From contig JAGAZJ010000007.1 of assembly GCA_018110925.1 (NCBI GenBank), positions 1 through 64,000 on the forward strand: 64,000 nt of DNA. The letters run 5' to 3'. Source of the DNA: Oscillospiraceae bacterium. Lineage in GTDB: Bacteria; Bacillota; Clostridia; Oscillospirales; Ruminococcaceae. Shown here piece by piece: positions 1 to 8,321 of this stretch. Position 1 is the stretch's first letter. Each line of letters starts with the position of its first letter. A model generated the notes under the pieces. The model was not told the DNA's origin and did not search any database. It worked only from the letters and a program-made list of their open reading frames with translations. The translations under genes were made by a program, and so were the position numbers.

Positions 1-37
1 AAAATAACATCATACAATGATCAATGGGGGAGATCTT

Positions 38-934
38 ATGAAAAGAAAGATCACTGCGCTTGCGCTGTCATCCGTGATAGCCGCATCGGGGCTGTCTCTT
101 GTGTCGGCTCCCGCATCGGCGGAATGGGTTAAGTCCGGCAGTTCTTACAGCTACACCGAGGGCGGCAAGAAGCTCACCGGCTGGCAGGAGATAGACGGCG
201 GCAGGTACTATTTCGACAAGAGCGGCAAGGCTCTCACGGGCTGGTACAGGATAAGCGGCGACAAGTACTATTTCAATGCGGCCAAAAAGGGCAGAATGTC
301 CACTCTGTGGGTCAAGATCGGCAGCAGCTATTACTATTTCGGCTCTGACGGCGTTATGCGCACGGGCTGGGTAAAGCTGGACGGCAAGACCTACTATTTC
401 GGCAGCGACGGTGTTATGCGCACGGGTACTGTCAAGATAGACGGCAAGGCGTATAGGTTCGGCACTGACGGCGTTCTTGCAGGCAAGGTGGCTTCGGCGT
501 CAAAGTCAGGCTCTGTGTCGTGGAACGACAGCATCGCCGACGTTGAGGAGATGCTCGAGAACAAGGATATAGAGTATGTCACTATGGGCTCTGCGATCCT
601 CTCCGGCGACTTTGAGGGAATGAACATCACATATTACCTGTTCGATGATGATGACGTACTGGGCGTATACGGCAATATGTATGAGGGCACTGACACGGGC
701 AGTGCCGGCAACAAACTGAAAAATGCCGGATACAAATTCTACGGCAAGGTGGATGCCGGCGGCAGTGATGTTTATTTCTACCGGAACAAGCTGAACAATC
801 TGGCGTTCGTCACCTCATACGAAAGCGACGGCAAGCACTTTGTAATGTCCATGTACTGTTCGCCGAAGCTCTCAAAGCAGATAGAAAAAGGTGACACATC
901 CGATTTTGCCGATATCCTCGGCAGCATAGGCTGA
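38..934 (+). CDS. secreted cell-wall-binding repeat protein (first of tandem pair)
   Basis: 298 aa with a signal peptide (MKRK, hydrophobic stretch, cleavage near APASA). Residues about 28-150 hold roughly five to six short repeats of the form W-x-x-x-G-x-x-Y-Y-F, as in choline/glucan-binding (CW_binding) repeats, so the protein is probably exported and bound non-covalently to the cell surface or to glucans. The C-terminal ~140 aa form a separate module shared with the next gene. I chose ATG 38 over the in-frame ATG 17 because a GGGGGAG ribosome binding site sits at 26-32 and the signal peptide then begins at residue 1. Ligand unknown. Confidence 0.8.
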   Translation: MKRKITALALSSVIAASGLSLVSAPASAEWVKSGSSYSYTEGGKKLTGWQEIDGGRYYFDKSGKALTGWYRISGDKYYFNAAKKGRMSTLWVKIGSSYYYFGSDGVMRTGWVKLDGKTYYFGSDGVMRTGTVKIDGKAYRFGTDGVLAGKVASASKSGSVSWNDSIADVEEMLENKDIEYVTMGSAILSGDFEGMNITYYLFDDDDVLGVYGNMYEGTDTGSAGNKLKNAGYKFYGKVDAGGSDVYFYRNKLNNLAFVTSYESDGKHFVMSMYCSPKLSKQIEKGDTSDFADILGSIG

Positions 935-986
935 TATACACAATGTCTGAGGACATAATATAAATCAAATGAAAGAGGTAATCAAT

Positions 987-1763
987 ATGAACAAGAAGAT
1001 AGCTGCTATCGCACTCTCATCTGTTATTGCTGTAACAGGCCTTTCCGCACTTTCCGCTCCCACATCCGCTGAGTGGGTAAAGTCGGGTTCTTCCTATTCC
1101 TACAAGGATGACACCACCGGCAAGAAGCTCACCGGCTGGCAGGAGATAGACGGCGGCAAGTATTATTTCAACAAGGAGGGCAAGGCTCTCACAGGCTGGT
1201 ACAAGATCGGCGGCAAGACCTATTATTTCAACTCTGCCAAGAAGGGCAAGATGGTAACAGGCACCGTAAAGATCAGCGGCAAGACCTATACTTTCGGTTC
1301 TGACGGCGTTCTCAAGGGTGAGACTGCCGCCAAGAAGACTACTTCCTCTGCCGCTGTAAAGTGGGGCACTTCTCATGATGCTATCGTAAAGAGCGCCGAG
1401 AACAGCGAGATGTTCCTTGATCTCGACATGATCGTTATCGCAGGCAGCGAGACACGCATGAAGCTCTACATATTTGATGAGGATGCAAAGCTCCAGGGCT
1501 ATGCCGATGCAGTACAGGGCAACAAGCTCAGCTCCTACAACAAGAATCTTGAGAACAAGGGCTACACATCCAAGGGCAAGGTGACCGAGGACGGTCAGAC
1601 CGCATATATCTATGCCAAGGGCGATGAGATCGCAGCTACCGCATACACCAAGGATGACGGTCAGGAGATGACCATGGTCATGTATTTCTCCCCCGAATTC
1701 TCCAAGGAAATGATGTCCGGCGACGACATAGATATGTCAGAGTTCTCCGATTTTCTTTCCTGA
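987..1763 (+). CDS. secreted cell-wall-binding repeat protein (second of tandem pair)
   Basis: 258 aa paralogue of the gene just upstream: signal peptide ending near APTSA, about four W/Y-rich glucan/choline-binding type repeats (residues about 28-110), then the same kind of C-terminal domain ending in F-S-P-E-F-S-K. It carries fewer repeats than its neighbour, as if repeat units were gained or lost. ATG 987 follows AAAGAGG at 971-977; the in-frame ATG at 969 would place extra charged residues before the signal peptide. It probably shares the upstream transcript and ends at the hairpin at 1828-1857. Confidence 0.8.
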   Translation: MNKKIAAIALSSVIAVTGLSALSAPTSAEWVKSGSSYSYKDDTTGKKLTGWQEIDGGKYYFNKEGKALTGWYKIGGKTYYFNSAKKGKMVTGTVKISGKTYTFGSDGVLKGETAAKKTTSSAAVKWGTSHDAIVKSAENSEMFLDLDMIVIAGSETRMKLYIFDEDAKLQGYADAVQGNKLSSYNKNLENKGYTSKGKVTEDGQTAYIYAKGDEIAATAYTKDDGQEMTMVMYFSPEFSKEMMSGDDIDMSEFSDFLS

Positions 1764-1827
1764 TAGCTCTGTGATGCGGATAAAAAATTAACTTTTCTGT
1801 ACATCGGGAAAGAATAGGTATAAGTAT

Positions 1828-1857
1828 AAGCTCCTTTCTGCGGGAAGGAGCTTTTTT
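1828..1857 (+). terminator. Rho-independent terminator after the cell-wall-binding pair
   Basis: A 9-bp perfect stem (AAGCTCCTT / AAGGAGCTT) with an 8-nt loop, followed by a T run. Confidence 0.85.
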
Positions 1858-1890
1858 GACGGGCGGTCTGACATTCGCAGAACCTGTCTG

Positions 1891-1919
1891 TTGCAATTTG
1901 CGGCGCTTTGTGATATAAT
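1891..1919 (+). promoter_or_regulatory. sigma-A promoter for ispH-S1
   Basis: TTGCAA at 1891-1896, a 17-bp spacer and TATAAT at 1914-1919, preceded by TG-A (extended -10). It lies about 30 bp upstream of the start codon. Confidence 0.8.
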
Positions 1920-1949
1920 GATACTCAGCGCAGCACATCGGAGGAACAG

Positions 1950-3893
1950 ATGATGAAGATACGGATCGCAAAGAGTGCAGGCTTCTGCTTTGGGGTAGAG
2001 AGAGCCGTTGAACTGGCAGAGGGGTTTGAGGGCAGATGCTGTACCCTCGGCGAGATCATACACAACCGCTCCGTCACCGATAAGCTTGCCGCCTCGGGCG
2101 TCAGGATAATCAACAGCCCCGAACAGGCGGAGGGGGGCGAGACCGTGATAATTCGCTCTCACGGCGTGGGGCGTGACGTATACGACAGGCTGGACTCCTG
2201 CGGCGTACCCTATCTCGACGGGACGTGCCCATTTGTAAAGCGCATACAGCGCATCGTGAGCGAGTGTACCGAAAAGGGGATGGATGTCGTCATCGTGGGT
2301 GACAGTGAGCATCCCGAGGTCATCGGCATAGCAGGTCACGGCGGCGAAAATGTTTCTGTCGTGCCCGATATAGCCGCTCTGGAAATGTATTTGAAAAAAA
2401 ATTGTGAAAAATTGCAAAAAAGTGTTGCAATTATGCCGCAAACGACGTATAATATAAGTAATTGGCAAAAATGCAGGGAGCTTGCCTGCCGTTTTCCCGG
2501 CACGGTGGTCTATGATACCGTGTGCAGGGCTACCTCTGACAGACAGAGCGAGGCGGCGCAGCTTGCCGCAGACAGCGATGTTATGATAGTTCTCGGCGGT
2601 CATAACAGTTCAAATACCCGTAAGCTGTATGAGATATGCAGGGAGCGCTGTGCGCATACCTATTGTGCCGAGGATATGAATGAGCTTGAAATGATGATAC
2701 CTCAGGGTATTTTTCATAAAGGTGATGCCGTGATAGGGATCACCGCCGGTGCCTCGACGCCGGCTTATATAATCAAGGAGGTTGTAACCCACATGAGCGA
2801 AAAATTTAACATGGACGAGGACTTTAACTTTGAGGAGGAGCTCGAGGCTTCTTTTAAAAGAATATATACCGGTAACAGGGTGAAAGGAACAGTAATCGCA
2901 GTCAACAATACAGAAGCAACTGTTGATCTCGGAACGAAGCAGTCAGGCTACGTTGCATTGTCCGAACTTACGGACAATCCTGCTCTCAAGCCCGAGGACG
3001 TGGTTAAAGTCGGCGAAGAGTACGATTTCATCGTAACAAAGGTCAATGATGCTGAGGGCACAGTCCAGCTCTCCAAGAAGAAGATCGACGCTATGAAGGG
3101 CTTCGATGACATCATCAAGGCTAAGGAAAGCGGCGAGATCCTCGAGGGCACAGTTACCGCAGTGGTAAAGGGCGGAGTTACCATCCTTTACAACGGCGTA
3201 AGGGTATTCATCCCCAAGTCTCAGGCTACCGCACGCAAGGATGACAAGCTTGAGCCCCTCGTAAAGACCGTTCAGAAGTTCAAGGTAATCGAAGTTAACG
3301 AGCAGAGAAACAGAGCAGTCGGCTCTATCAGACAGGTGCTCTCCGCTGAGAGGGACGCCGCAAAGGCTAAGTTCTGGGAGTCTGCAAAGGTCGGCGACGT
3401 ATTCAAGGGAGAGGTCAAGTCCCTCACATCCTACGGTGCATTCGTTGATCTCGGCGGCATCGACGGTATGGTTCATATCTCCGAGCTTTCATGGGACAGG
3501 ATCCGTCATCCCTCCGAGGTAGTGAACGTAGGCGATATGCTTGAGGTATACATCAAGGAGCTCGATCCCGAGAAGGATCGCATCTCTCTCGGCTACAAGA
3601 AGACTGAGGACGATCCCTGGGTCAAGTTCGAGAATGAGTACAGCGTTGGCGACACCGTTACAGGCAAGGTAGTATCCATCACTCCTTTCGGTGCATTCGT
3701 AAGGATCATGCCCGGTATCGACGGCCTTGTTCACATCAGCCAGCTTGCTGACAGAAAGGTGAGCGACGTCAAGGAAGTTGTTTCCGTTGGCGATGAGGTA
3801 ACAGCAAAGATCACCGATGCTGATATTGAAAAGAAGAGGATCAGCCTTTCTATAAGAGCTCTCAGCGAAGCTGAAGGCGAGGACGAGGAATAA
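1950..3893 (+). CDS. ispH: IspH (HMBPP reductase) fused to ribosomal protein S1
   Basis: 647 aa bifunctional protein. Residues 1-281 are 4-hydroxy-3-methylbut-2-enyl diphosphate reductase, the last MEP-pathway step giving IPP and DMAPP. The three cluster cysteines expected of IspH are at about C13 (GFCFGVERAV), C93 (GTCPFVK) and C192. Residues about 300-640 are four S1 RNA-binding repeats, two of them with GAFVDLGG/GAFVRI and DGxVHIS signatures. The fusion is known from Clostridia. GGAGGA at 1940-1945 serves ATG 1950 or, with better spacing, ATG 1953. Codon use becomes noticeably more like that of highly expressed genes after about 2790, where an internal start signal lies. ispD and ispF are further along in this window. 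Confidence 0.93.
   Translation: MMKIRIAKSAGFCFGVERAVELAEGFEGRCCTLGEIIHNRSVTDKLAASGVRIINSPEQAEGGETVIIRSHGVGRDVYDRLDSCGVPYLDGTCPFVKRIQRIVSECTEKGMDVVIVGDSEHPEVIGIAGHGGENVSVVPDIAALEMYLKKNCEKLQKSVAIMPQTTYNISNWQKCRELACRFPGTVVYDTVCRATSDRQSEAAQLAADSDVMIVLGGHNSSNTRKLYEICRERCAHTYCAEDMNELEMMIPQGIFHKGDAVIGITAGASTPAYIIKEVVTHMSEKFNMDEDFNFEEELEASFKRIYTGNRVKGTVIAVNNTEATVDLGTKQSGYVALSELTDNPALKPEDVVKVGEEYDFIVTKVNDAEGTVQLSKKKIDAMKGFDDIIKAKESGEILEGTVTAVVKGGVTILYNGVRVFIPKSQATARKDDKLEPLVKTVQKFKVIEVNEQRNRAVGSIRQVLSAERDAAKAKFWESAKVGDVFKGEVKSLTSYGAFVDLGGIDGMVHISELSWDRIRHPSEVVNVGDMLEVYIKELDPEKDRISLGYKKTEDDPWVKFENEYSVGDTVTGKVVSITPFGAFVRIMPGIDGLVHISQLADRKVSDVKEVVSVGDEVTAKITDADIEKKRISLSIRALSEAEGEDEE
2775..2795 (+). promoter_or_regulatory. 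internal Shine-Dalgarno and in-frame ATG before the S1 part
   Basis: AAGGAGGT at 2775-2782 is followed 10 nt later by ATG 2793, in frame with the fusion (residue 282), exactly where the IspH domain ends and the S1 part begins. It could initiate a separate S1-only protein. Confidence 0.55.
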
Positions 3894-3915
3894 TCCCTTA
3901 ATCCAAATGAAGACC

Positions 3916-3946
3916 ATGCCCCGTCCTTAGCGGACGGGGCATTTTA
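3916..3946 (+). terminator. Rho-independent terminator after ispH-S1
   Basis: An 11-bp perfect stem (ATGCCCCGTCC / GGACGGGGCAT) with a 5-nt loop, followed by TTTT. Confidence 0.9.
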
Positions 3947-3963
3947 TAATAACCGACAATTTC

Positions 3964-3994
3964 TTGACATTCCGCATCCACAAGATCGTATATC
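3964..3994 (+). promoter_or_regulatory. possible promoter for the xer gene
   Basis: A perfect -35 box TTGACA at 3964-3969. The best -10 candidates (GTATAT at 3988, TATATC at 3989) are 18-19 bp away, so the pairing is less certain than for other promoters here. Confidence 0.4.
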
Positions 3995-4060
3995 ATGATT
4001 TTGCAAATGATGAATGCAGAAATCTTAATGTCGTTTTATTAAGTCAGTGCGGAGGATATT

Positions 4061-5020
4061 ATGACGGATATGACCGACTGCCCCGACTATCTGGAGGAAT
4101 ATATCTACTATCTGCGTGATATAAAGAACCGGTCGGAGCACACCATTGAATCATATTACATAGATCTCAGGCTCTTTCTGCGCTTTTTAAAGCTCGACAA
4201 GCTCCATGATGACAGTGACACCATAGCTGACATACCCTATGATACGGTGGCTAAGGTCACGCTGAAGGATGTGTATGCATATCTGAGCTTCTCGGCCAAG
4301 GAGCAGGGCAACAACGAAAAGACGAGGGCACGCAAGGTGTCGTCCATAAAGGGGTTCTACAACGCTCTTTGCGGCGGCAAGATAGTGAGCTATCGTCTTG
4401 ACCGCAATCCCGTTCAGAATCTGGAGAAGCCCAAGCTGAAAAAAAGCCAGCCCAAGTATCTGGGGCTGGATGACAGCAAGCGGCTCGTGGAGCAGATGGA
4501 CACGGAAGACCCGTTCTACAAGCGTGATTTCTGCATACTGATGCTGTTTCTCAACTGCGGTATGCGTCTGTCGGAGCTTGTCGGGCTCAATGTGAACGAT
4601 ATCGACTTCAAGGACAGAACGGTGAGAGTGCTGGGAAAGGGCAACAAGGAGCGCATACTTCATCTGAACGAGGGCTGTGCCCGTGCTGTCACGGACTATC
4701 TTGAAGTAAGGGGAGAGACCGATGAAAAGGCACTCTTTCTCTCAAAGCGCAAGAAGCGCATCGGCAACAGGCGTGTGGAGCAGATAGTGGACAATGCCAT
4801 AACCCGCATCGGCATGGACGGAAGGGGGCTCTCCACCCACAAACTAAGGCACACAGCCGCCACTCTCATGTATCAGTACGGCAATGTTGATCCCATGGTG
4901 CTAAAAGAGATACTCGGCCACGCCAGCGTATCCACCACGGAGATATATACGCATCTGACCAATGACAATGTACGCACCGCTCTTGACGCAAACCCCATGA
5001 GCGGAGAACGGAGCAAGTAA
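4061..5020 (+). CDS. tyrosine recombinase, XerC/XerD type
   Basis: 319 aa, the usual Xer length. The N-terminal ~115 aa form the SAM-like core-binding domain. The catalytic domain shows the first Arg (CGMRLSELVGL), the Lys in the beta-hairpin (GKGNKERI), HxxR (HKLRHTAATL), the GHAS box and the Tyr nucleophile in IYTHL. Xer recombinases resolve chromosome dimers at dif; the length and the absence of phage genes nearby argue for the housekeeping enzyme over an element integrase, although XerC and XerD cannot be told apart by eye. The ribosome binding site is GGAGG about 10 nt before ATG. Its stop overlaps the next start (TAATG), so the two are translationally coupled. Confidence 0.88.
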   Translation: MTDMTDCPDYLEEYIYYLRDIKNRSEHTIESYYIDLRLFLRFLKLDKLHDDSDTIADIPYDTVAKVTLKDVYAYLSFSAKEQGNNEKTRARKVSSIKGFYNALCGGKIVSYRLDRNPVQNLEKPKLKKSQPKYLGLDDSKRLVEQMDTEDPFYKRDFCILMLFLNCGMRLSELVGLNVNDIDFKDRTVRVLGKGNKERILHLNEGCARAVTDYLEVRGETDEKALFLSKRKKRIGNRRVEQIVDNAITRIGMDGRGLSTHKLRHTAATLMYQYGNVDPMVLKEILGHASVSTTEIYTHLTNDNVRTALDANPMSGERSK

Positions 5021-5601
5021 TGGAAACAAAATACCTCTCCGAAGGTAAAGTATCCGCCGCAAAGGCAAAGGTGACGCTCAGCATAATATTCTTCATAGCC
5101 GCCGGGTTCACGGGTATCATGCTGATCATAGTGGCTGTGCTGATGATATTCACCGCAACGGCGGAAGAGGCGCTTGACCCCGACACATACACCATAATCA
5201 TCATATTTGGTCTGTTTCTGCTTGTAGCGGCAGGGCTCTGCGGCAAATTCGGTTCGCAGAACGCCGATATGATAAGAAAAGCCGATATCTATGCAAAGGC
5301 GTTCAAGGACAGTGACGGCATAATAGGCGCAGACGACGTAGAGAAGCTGACGGGCAGGAACATATCCCGGGCGCTTGCGGAGGCAGAGCCGCTGATAAGA
5401 AACGGTATCCTTATAAACTGCGCTCTCAGAAAGGGAACAGACCCCGGCATCATGGTGGCGAAAAAGGGGATATATCCGGAGGACAGGACGGAATATTTCG
5501 TGATACGATGCCCCTACTGCGGCGGCAATACGGAGTATAAAAAGGGCGCACAGGCTGTGTGCGGATACTGCGGTTCGGCTATCGAGGTCTCGACCGATTG
5601 A
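5020..5601 (+). CDS. membrane protein with C-terminal zinc ribbon (paralogue A)
   Basis: 193 aa, function unknown. Two hydrophobic segments (about residues 18-50 and 68-85) are followed by a soluble region (about 90-155) and a C-terminal four-cysteine zinc ribbon (CPYCGG ... CGYCGS). The soluble part, with LTGRNISRALAEAEPLIRNG and ALRKGTDPG, may be a small helical domain; I do not recognise a named family. It starts on the last base of the recombinase gene and is followed 12 nt later by a paralogue, so the three form one operon. GGAG-type signals lie inside the upstream gene end. Confidence 0.75.
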   Translation: METKYLSEGKVSAAKAKVTLSIIFFIAAGFTGIMLIIVAVLMIFTATAEEALDPDTYTIIIIFGLFLLVAAGLCGKFGSQNADMIRKADIYAKAFKDSDGIIGADDVEKLTGRNISRALAEAEPLIRNGILINCALRKGTDPGIMVAKKGIYPEDRTEYFVIRCPYCGGNTEYKKGAQAVCGYCGSAIEVSTD

Positions 5602-5613
5602 CAGGAGGATGTT

Positions 5614-6180
5614 ATGGGCAGATATATAAATTCAAACAAGTTAAACACTTCAAATGTGGTGAAGGTGATCCTCTATATAGTGGGCGGCTTGACGGGCGCA
5701 GTCAATCTCTTTATGCTGATGTTCTTCTTCTTCTCGTTTTTGCCCGACCCGGAAAACCGGAACGATATGGGTATCAACTTCGCCGTCGGAGCATTTTTCG
5801 CTGTGAACCTTGCTGTTTCGATCCTGATGATAGTCATAGGCCTCGGCATAGGCAAGAAGGTAAAGCGCACGCAGTTCTATGCGTCGATCTTTGAGAGCGA
5901 TACGGACGGCATCGTGGATAAGCAGGAGCTGACGGACCAGACGGGTATGCAGATATTCGATGTGCTGAAGGAGCTGGATGTGCTCATCACACGGTCATAT
6001 CTCAGAAACTGCGCTCTGCGCAGGGGAAGCGACCCCGCAGTTCTGCTCACGGTGGACAACGCCGTGTCGGGAAAATTCGTGACGGCAGCAGTGAAATGCC
6101 CTGCCTGCGGCGGTGTGGTGCAGATAAGAAAGGGCACGACCGCCACCTGCGAATACTGCGGTGCGGTCGTAAAGGGATAA
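5614..6180 (+). CDS. membrane protein with C-terminal zinc ribbon (paralogue B)
   Basis: 188 aa, clearly a paralogue of the preceding gene: two N-terminal membrane segments (about residues 14-40 and 50-75), the same middle region with RSYLRNCALRRGSDP, and a zinc ribbon at the end (CPACGG ... CEYCGA). The ribosome binding site AGGAGG lies 6-7 nt before ATG. The function is unknown. The pair may form a heteromer, since both differ mainly in the membrane part. The gene is closed by the hairpin at 6190-6233. Confidence 0.75.
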   Translation: MGRYINSNKLNTSNVVKVILYIVGGLTGAVNLFMLMFFFFSFLPDPENRNDMGINFAVGAFFAVNLAVSILMIVIGLGIGKKVKRTQFYASIFESDTDGIVDKQELTDQTGMQIFDVLKELDVLITRSYLRNCALRRGSDPAVLLTVDNAVSGKFVTAAVKCPACGGVVQIRKGTTATCEYCGAVVKG

Positions 6181-6189
6181 CAGTATAAA

Positions 6190-6233
6190 GCGCATGGGTT
6201 TTCAGGTCTCGCCGAAAACCATGCGCTGTTTCT
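6190..6233 (+). terminator. terminator after the zinc-ribbon pair
   Basis: A long inverted repeat (AGCGCATGGGTTTTC / GAAAACCATGCGCT, one bulge) followed by a T-rich stretch. Confidence 0.75.
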
Positions 6234-6305
6234 TTCACTGTGCTCTCGCATAAAAAGTAGCTGTCCCATCGGCAGTTATCTGTAATCAAATCGTAACCAA
6301 AACTA

Positions 6306-6335
6306 TAAAAAATCCCCACCCTTTCGGGTGGGGAT
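6306..6335 (-). terminator. terminator of the prepilin gene
   Basis: A 10-bp perfect stem (ATCCCCACCC / GGGTGGGGAT) with a 4-nt loop. The T tract is on the minus strand at 6306-6311, just past the stop of the minus-strand gene. Confidence 0.85.
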
Positions 6336-6348
6336 GAGTTTATCAATA

Positions 6349-7071
6349 TCAGCCTATAACGGGTATAGGATACTGCCCTGTGTTCTTGCTCTGGTTGGTA
6401 GTGGCGATAGCCCTTATCTGCTCCTCGGTGGATGTGAATGTGTCACCGGCTGTCAGACCAACGCCCCACCATCTCGGGTCGGATGCTGCACTTGCTCCGC
6501 CGTCCTTGTTATAAAAAGCGGCTACACAGGTGTAGGTGTCCATATCTATTATAACGCCCCATGCGCCCTGATCGAACCAGTCATATGTGGTCGCCTGTGC
6601 TGTGCCGGTAGAGCCTGTGAGCTGACGTCTTATGCCCACATATGCCGCATACGGCTTGCTGACGTCTGAGTCAGAGGGTGTTGCCAGATTGTTGATACCG
6701 TAATGCCACGATATGCCTGCTGTATCAAAGGACTTTCCGCCTCTGCTGCCGACAGAGAGTGCATCTCGCACGCCGGCTTCAATGCTGCGGTTGCCTGCAC
6801 CATCTCTGGGATTGAACGAATAGAACACATATCGTTCGGTCACGGAAGTCTCCGCAAAATATGTCCTTGCTTTAAGACCTCTCTTCTGAAGATTGACAAG
6901 ATAATCCGAGGTCGCATTGTAGATCTGATGAGCATACTGGTTCTGTGTGGCAACACGGTTGCTTCTTATCTGCATGATGACATTCGGTACAATGACCATG
7001 CCGAGAACAGCAATGATGGCGATTACCACAACAAGCTCGATGAGTGTGAAGCCTCTTACTTTCTTTTTCAT
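6349..7071 (-). CDS. type IV prepilin-like protein
   Basis: 240 aa with a textbook class III prepilin leader: MKKKVRG followed by FTLIELVVVIAIIAVLG, where prepilin peptidase would cut after Gly and N-methylate Phe, and Glu+5 is present. The remaining ~200 aa form an unusual globular domain (conserved-looking W-G-V and W-F-D-Q-G-A-W segments) with no recognised family. It is probably a pilin or pseudopilin of a type IV pilus or a secretion/uptake system. No pilus assembly genes (pilB, pilC, pilD) lie in this window, so it is a stand-alone gene. It has its own strong promoter at 7145-7173 and its own terminator. Confidence 0.8.
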   Translation of the reverse strand: MKKKVRGFTLIELVVVIAIIAVLGMVIVPNVIMQIRSNRVATQNQYAHQIYNATSDYLVNLQKRGLKARTYFAETSVTERYVFYSFNPRDGAGNRSIEAGVRDALSVGSRGGKSFDTAGISWHYGINNLATPSDSDVSKPYAAYVGIRRQLTGSTGTAQATTYDWFDQGAWGVIIDMDTYTCVAAFYNKDGGASAASDPRWWGVGLTAGDTFTSTEEQIRAIATTNQSKNTGQYPIPVIG

Positions 7072-7144
7072 TTTCTTCCCCTCACTTTTTTCTATCTTAT
7101 ACGGAAAAAATCCGAGAATGATCGAAAACTTCCGACTGTGATTT

Positions 7145-7173
7145 ATTATACAATATTTGCACCTTTATGTCAA
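7145..7173 (-). promoter_or_regulatory. promoter of the prepilin gene
   Basis: On the minus strand TTGACA (7168-7173), a 17-bp spacer and TATAAT (7145-7150): a full consensus match. The surrounding 7072-7413 gap is AT-rich and holds only this and the divergent promoter at 7352. Confidence 0.8.
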
Positions 7174-7351
7174 TAGTTTTTGCAGATTTTTTTGTCAAAT
7201 TTTGTGAATTTGGCGAAATCTGCACAAAAATTGCGATTTTTTTAGATTTTGGGTAGAATTGTACAAATCTTCGCTTCGGAAATTGGCAGGAAAGCTTTTG
7301 CCCTGCCTGTCCGATGCCGCCAAATGTCCTGTCATTTCTGTGTCCATTCTA

Positions 7352-7380
7352 TTGCATTTTTCGGTATTATGTGATATACT
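7352..7380 (+). promoter_or_regulatory. promoter of the RNA methyltransferase gene
   Basis: TTGCAT at 7352-7357, a 17-bp spacer, TATACT at 7375-7380 with an extended -10 (TGA). Confidence 0.7.
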
Positions 7381-7413
7381 TCTTTTGAACGCATATATAC
7401 GGAGTGTGAAAAA

Positions 7414-8232
7414 ATGAACGTGACCGAAGTGACCGACCTGTCATCAGAGGGCGTGAGAGTATACTCTCATCTGACAGAGGCACAGTTGAGAAACCGCCTT
7501 GAACCCTCAAAGGGGATATTCATCGCCGAGAGCCCGAAGGTGATAAACGTTGCGCTGAATGAGGGGCTTGAGCCCGTGTCCATGCTGATGGACAGGCGGC
7601 ATATAGACGGCAGTGCAAGAGAGGTCATAGACCGCTGTGATAAATACGATATCCCACTGTATACGGCAGAGAGCGATATCCTTGAACAGCTTGCGGGCTT
7701 TCGCCTGACAAGGGGCGTGCTGTGCGCTATGCGCCGCCCCGCGCCAAAAAGTATATCAGACACGGTCACGGGTGCACACAGGATAGCTGTGCTTGAAAAT
7801 ATCGCAGATTCCACGAACATCGGGGCGATATTCCGTTCGGCAGCTGCACTGGGCACGGATGCGGTGCTGCTCACACCCGACTGCTGTGACCCGCTCAACC
7901 GCCGTGCGGTGCGTGTGAGCATGGGCACGGTCTTTCAGATACCGTGGGCTTATTTTGAAAAGGACGAGGAATGGACAAAGACGCTGTCCGGTCTGGGCTT
8001 TGCCACGGCGGCAATGGCGCTGTCGGATGATTCGGTGAGCATAGATGACCCTCGGCTCAAAGGTGAAGACAGACTTGCGATAGTCCTCGGCACGGAGGGC
8101 GACGGGCTCTGTAAAGAGACTATCGCCCGGTGCGACTACACCGTAAAGATACCGATGCTGCACGGTGTCGATTCCCTGAATGTTGCCGCCGCAGGCGCAC
8201 TTGCGTTCTGGGAGCTGAGGATGCGCAGATAG
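7414..8232 (+). CDS. TrmH/SpoU family RNA 2'-O-methyltransferase
   Basis: 272 aa SPOUT-class methyltransferase that would methylate a ribose in rRNA or tRNA using SAM. The N-terminal ~100 aa fit a substrate-binding domain (FIAESPKVINVALNEG). The catalytic half carries the SpoU motifs: motif 1 NIADSTNIGAIFRSAAALG at about residue 130, the middle VLGTEGDGL and the knot-forming IPMLHGVDSLNVAAAGALAFWE at the C terminus. The target nucleotide cannot be told from sequence. It is transcribed from its own promoter and is followed by an independent promoter for cheA. Confidence 0.88.
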   Translation: MNVTEVTDLSSEGVRVYSHLTEAQLRNRLEPSKGIFIAESPKVINVALNEGLEPVSMLMDRRHIDGSAREVIDRCDKYDIPLYTAESDILEQLAGFRLTRGVLCAMRRPAPKSISDTVTGAHRIAVLENIADSTNIGAIFRSAAALGTDAVLLTPDCCDPLNRRAVRVSMGTVFQIPWAYFEKDEEWTKTLSGLGFATAAMALSDDSVSIDDPRLKGEDRLAIVLGTEGDGLCKETIARCDYTVKIPMLHGVDSLNVAAAGALAFWELRMRR

Positions 8233-8263
8233 CTTTGTGACTGCATAGTTTTTTGGTTTGCTC

Positions 8264-8292
8264 TTGAACTTTGCTGTGCAGTGTGATATAAT
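8264..8292 (+). promoter_or_regulatory. promoter of the che operon
   Basis: TTGAAC at 8264-8269, a 17-bp spacer, TATAAT at 8287-8292 with an extended -10 (TGA). It ends 30 bp before cheA. Confidence 0.75.
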
Positions 8293-8321
8293 GGACGTAT
8301 ATACCTGAAAGGCGGGAGAGT

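Noticed and set aside
4061..5020. Xer-type recombinase as a phage or integron integrase
   Set aside because: Normal Xer length, no attachment repeats, no phage genes and no integron features nearby.
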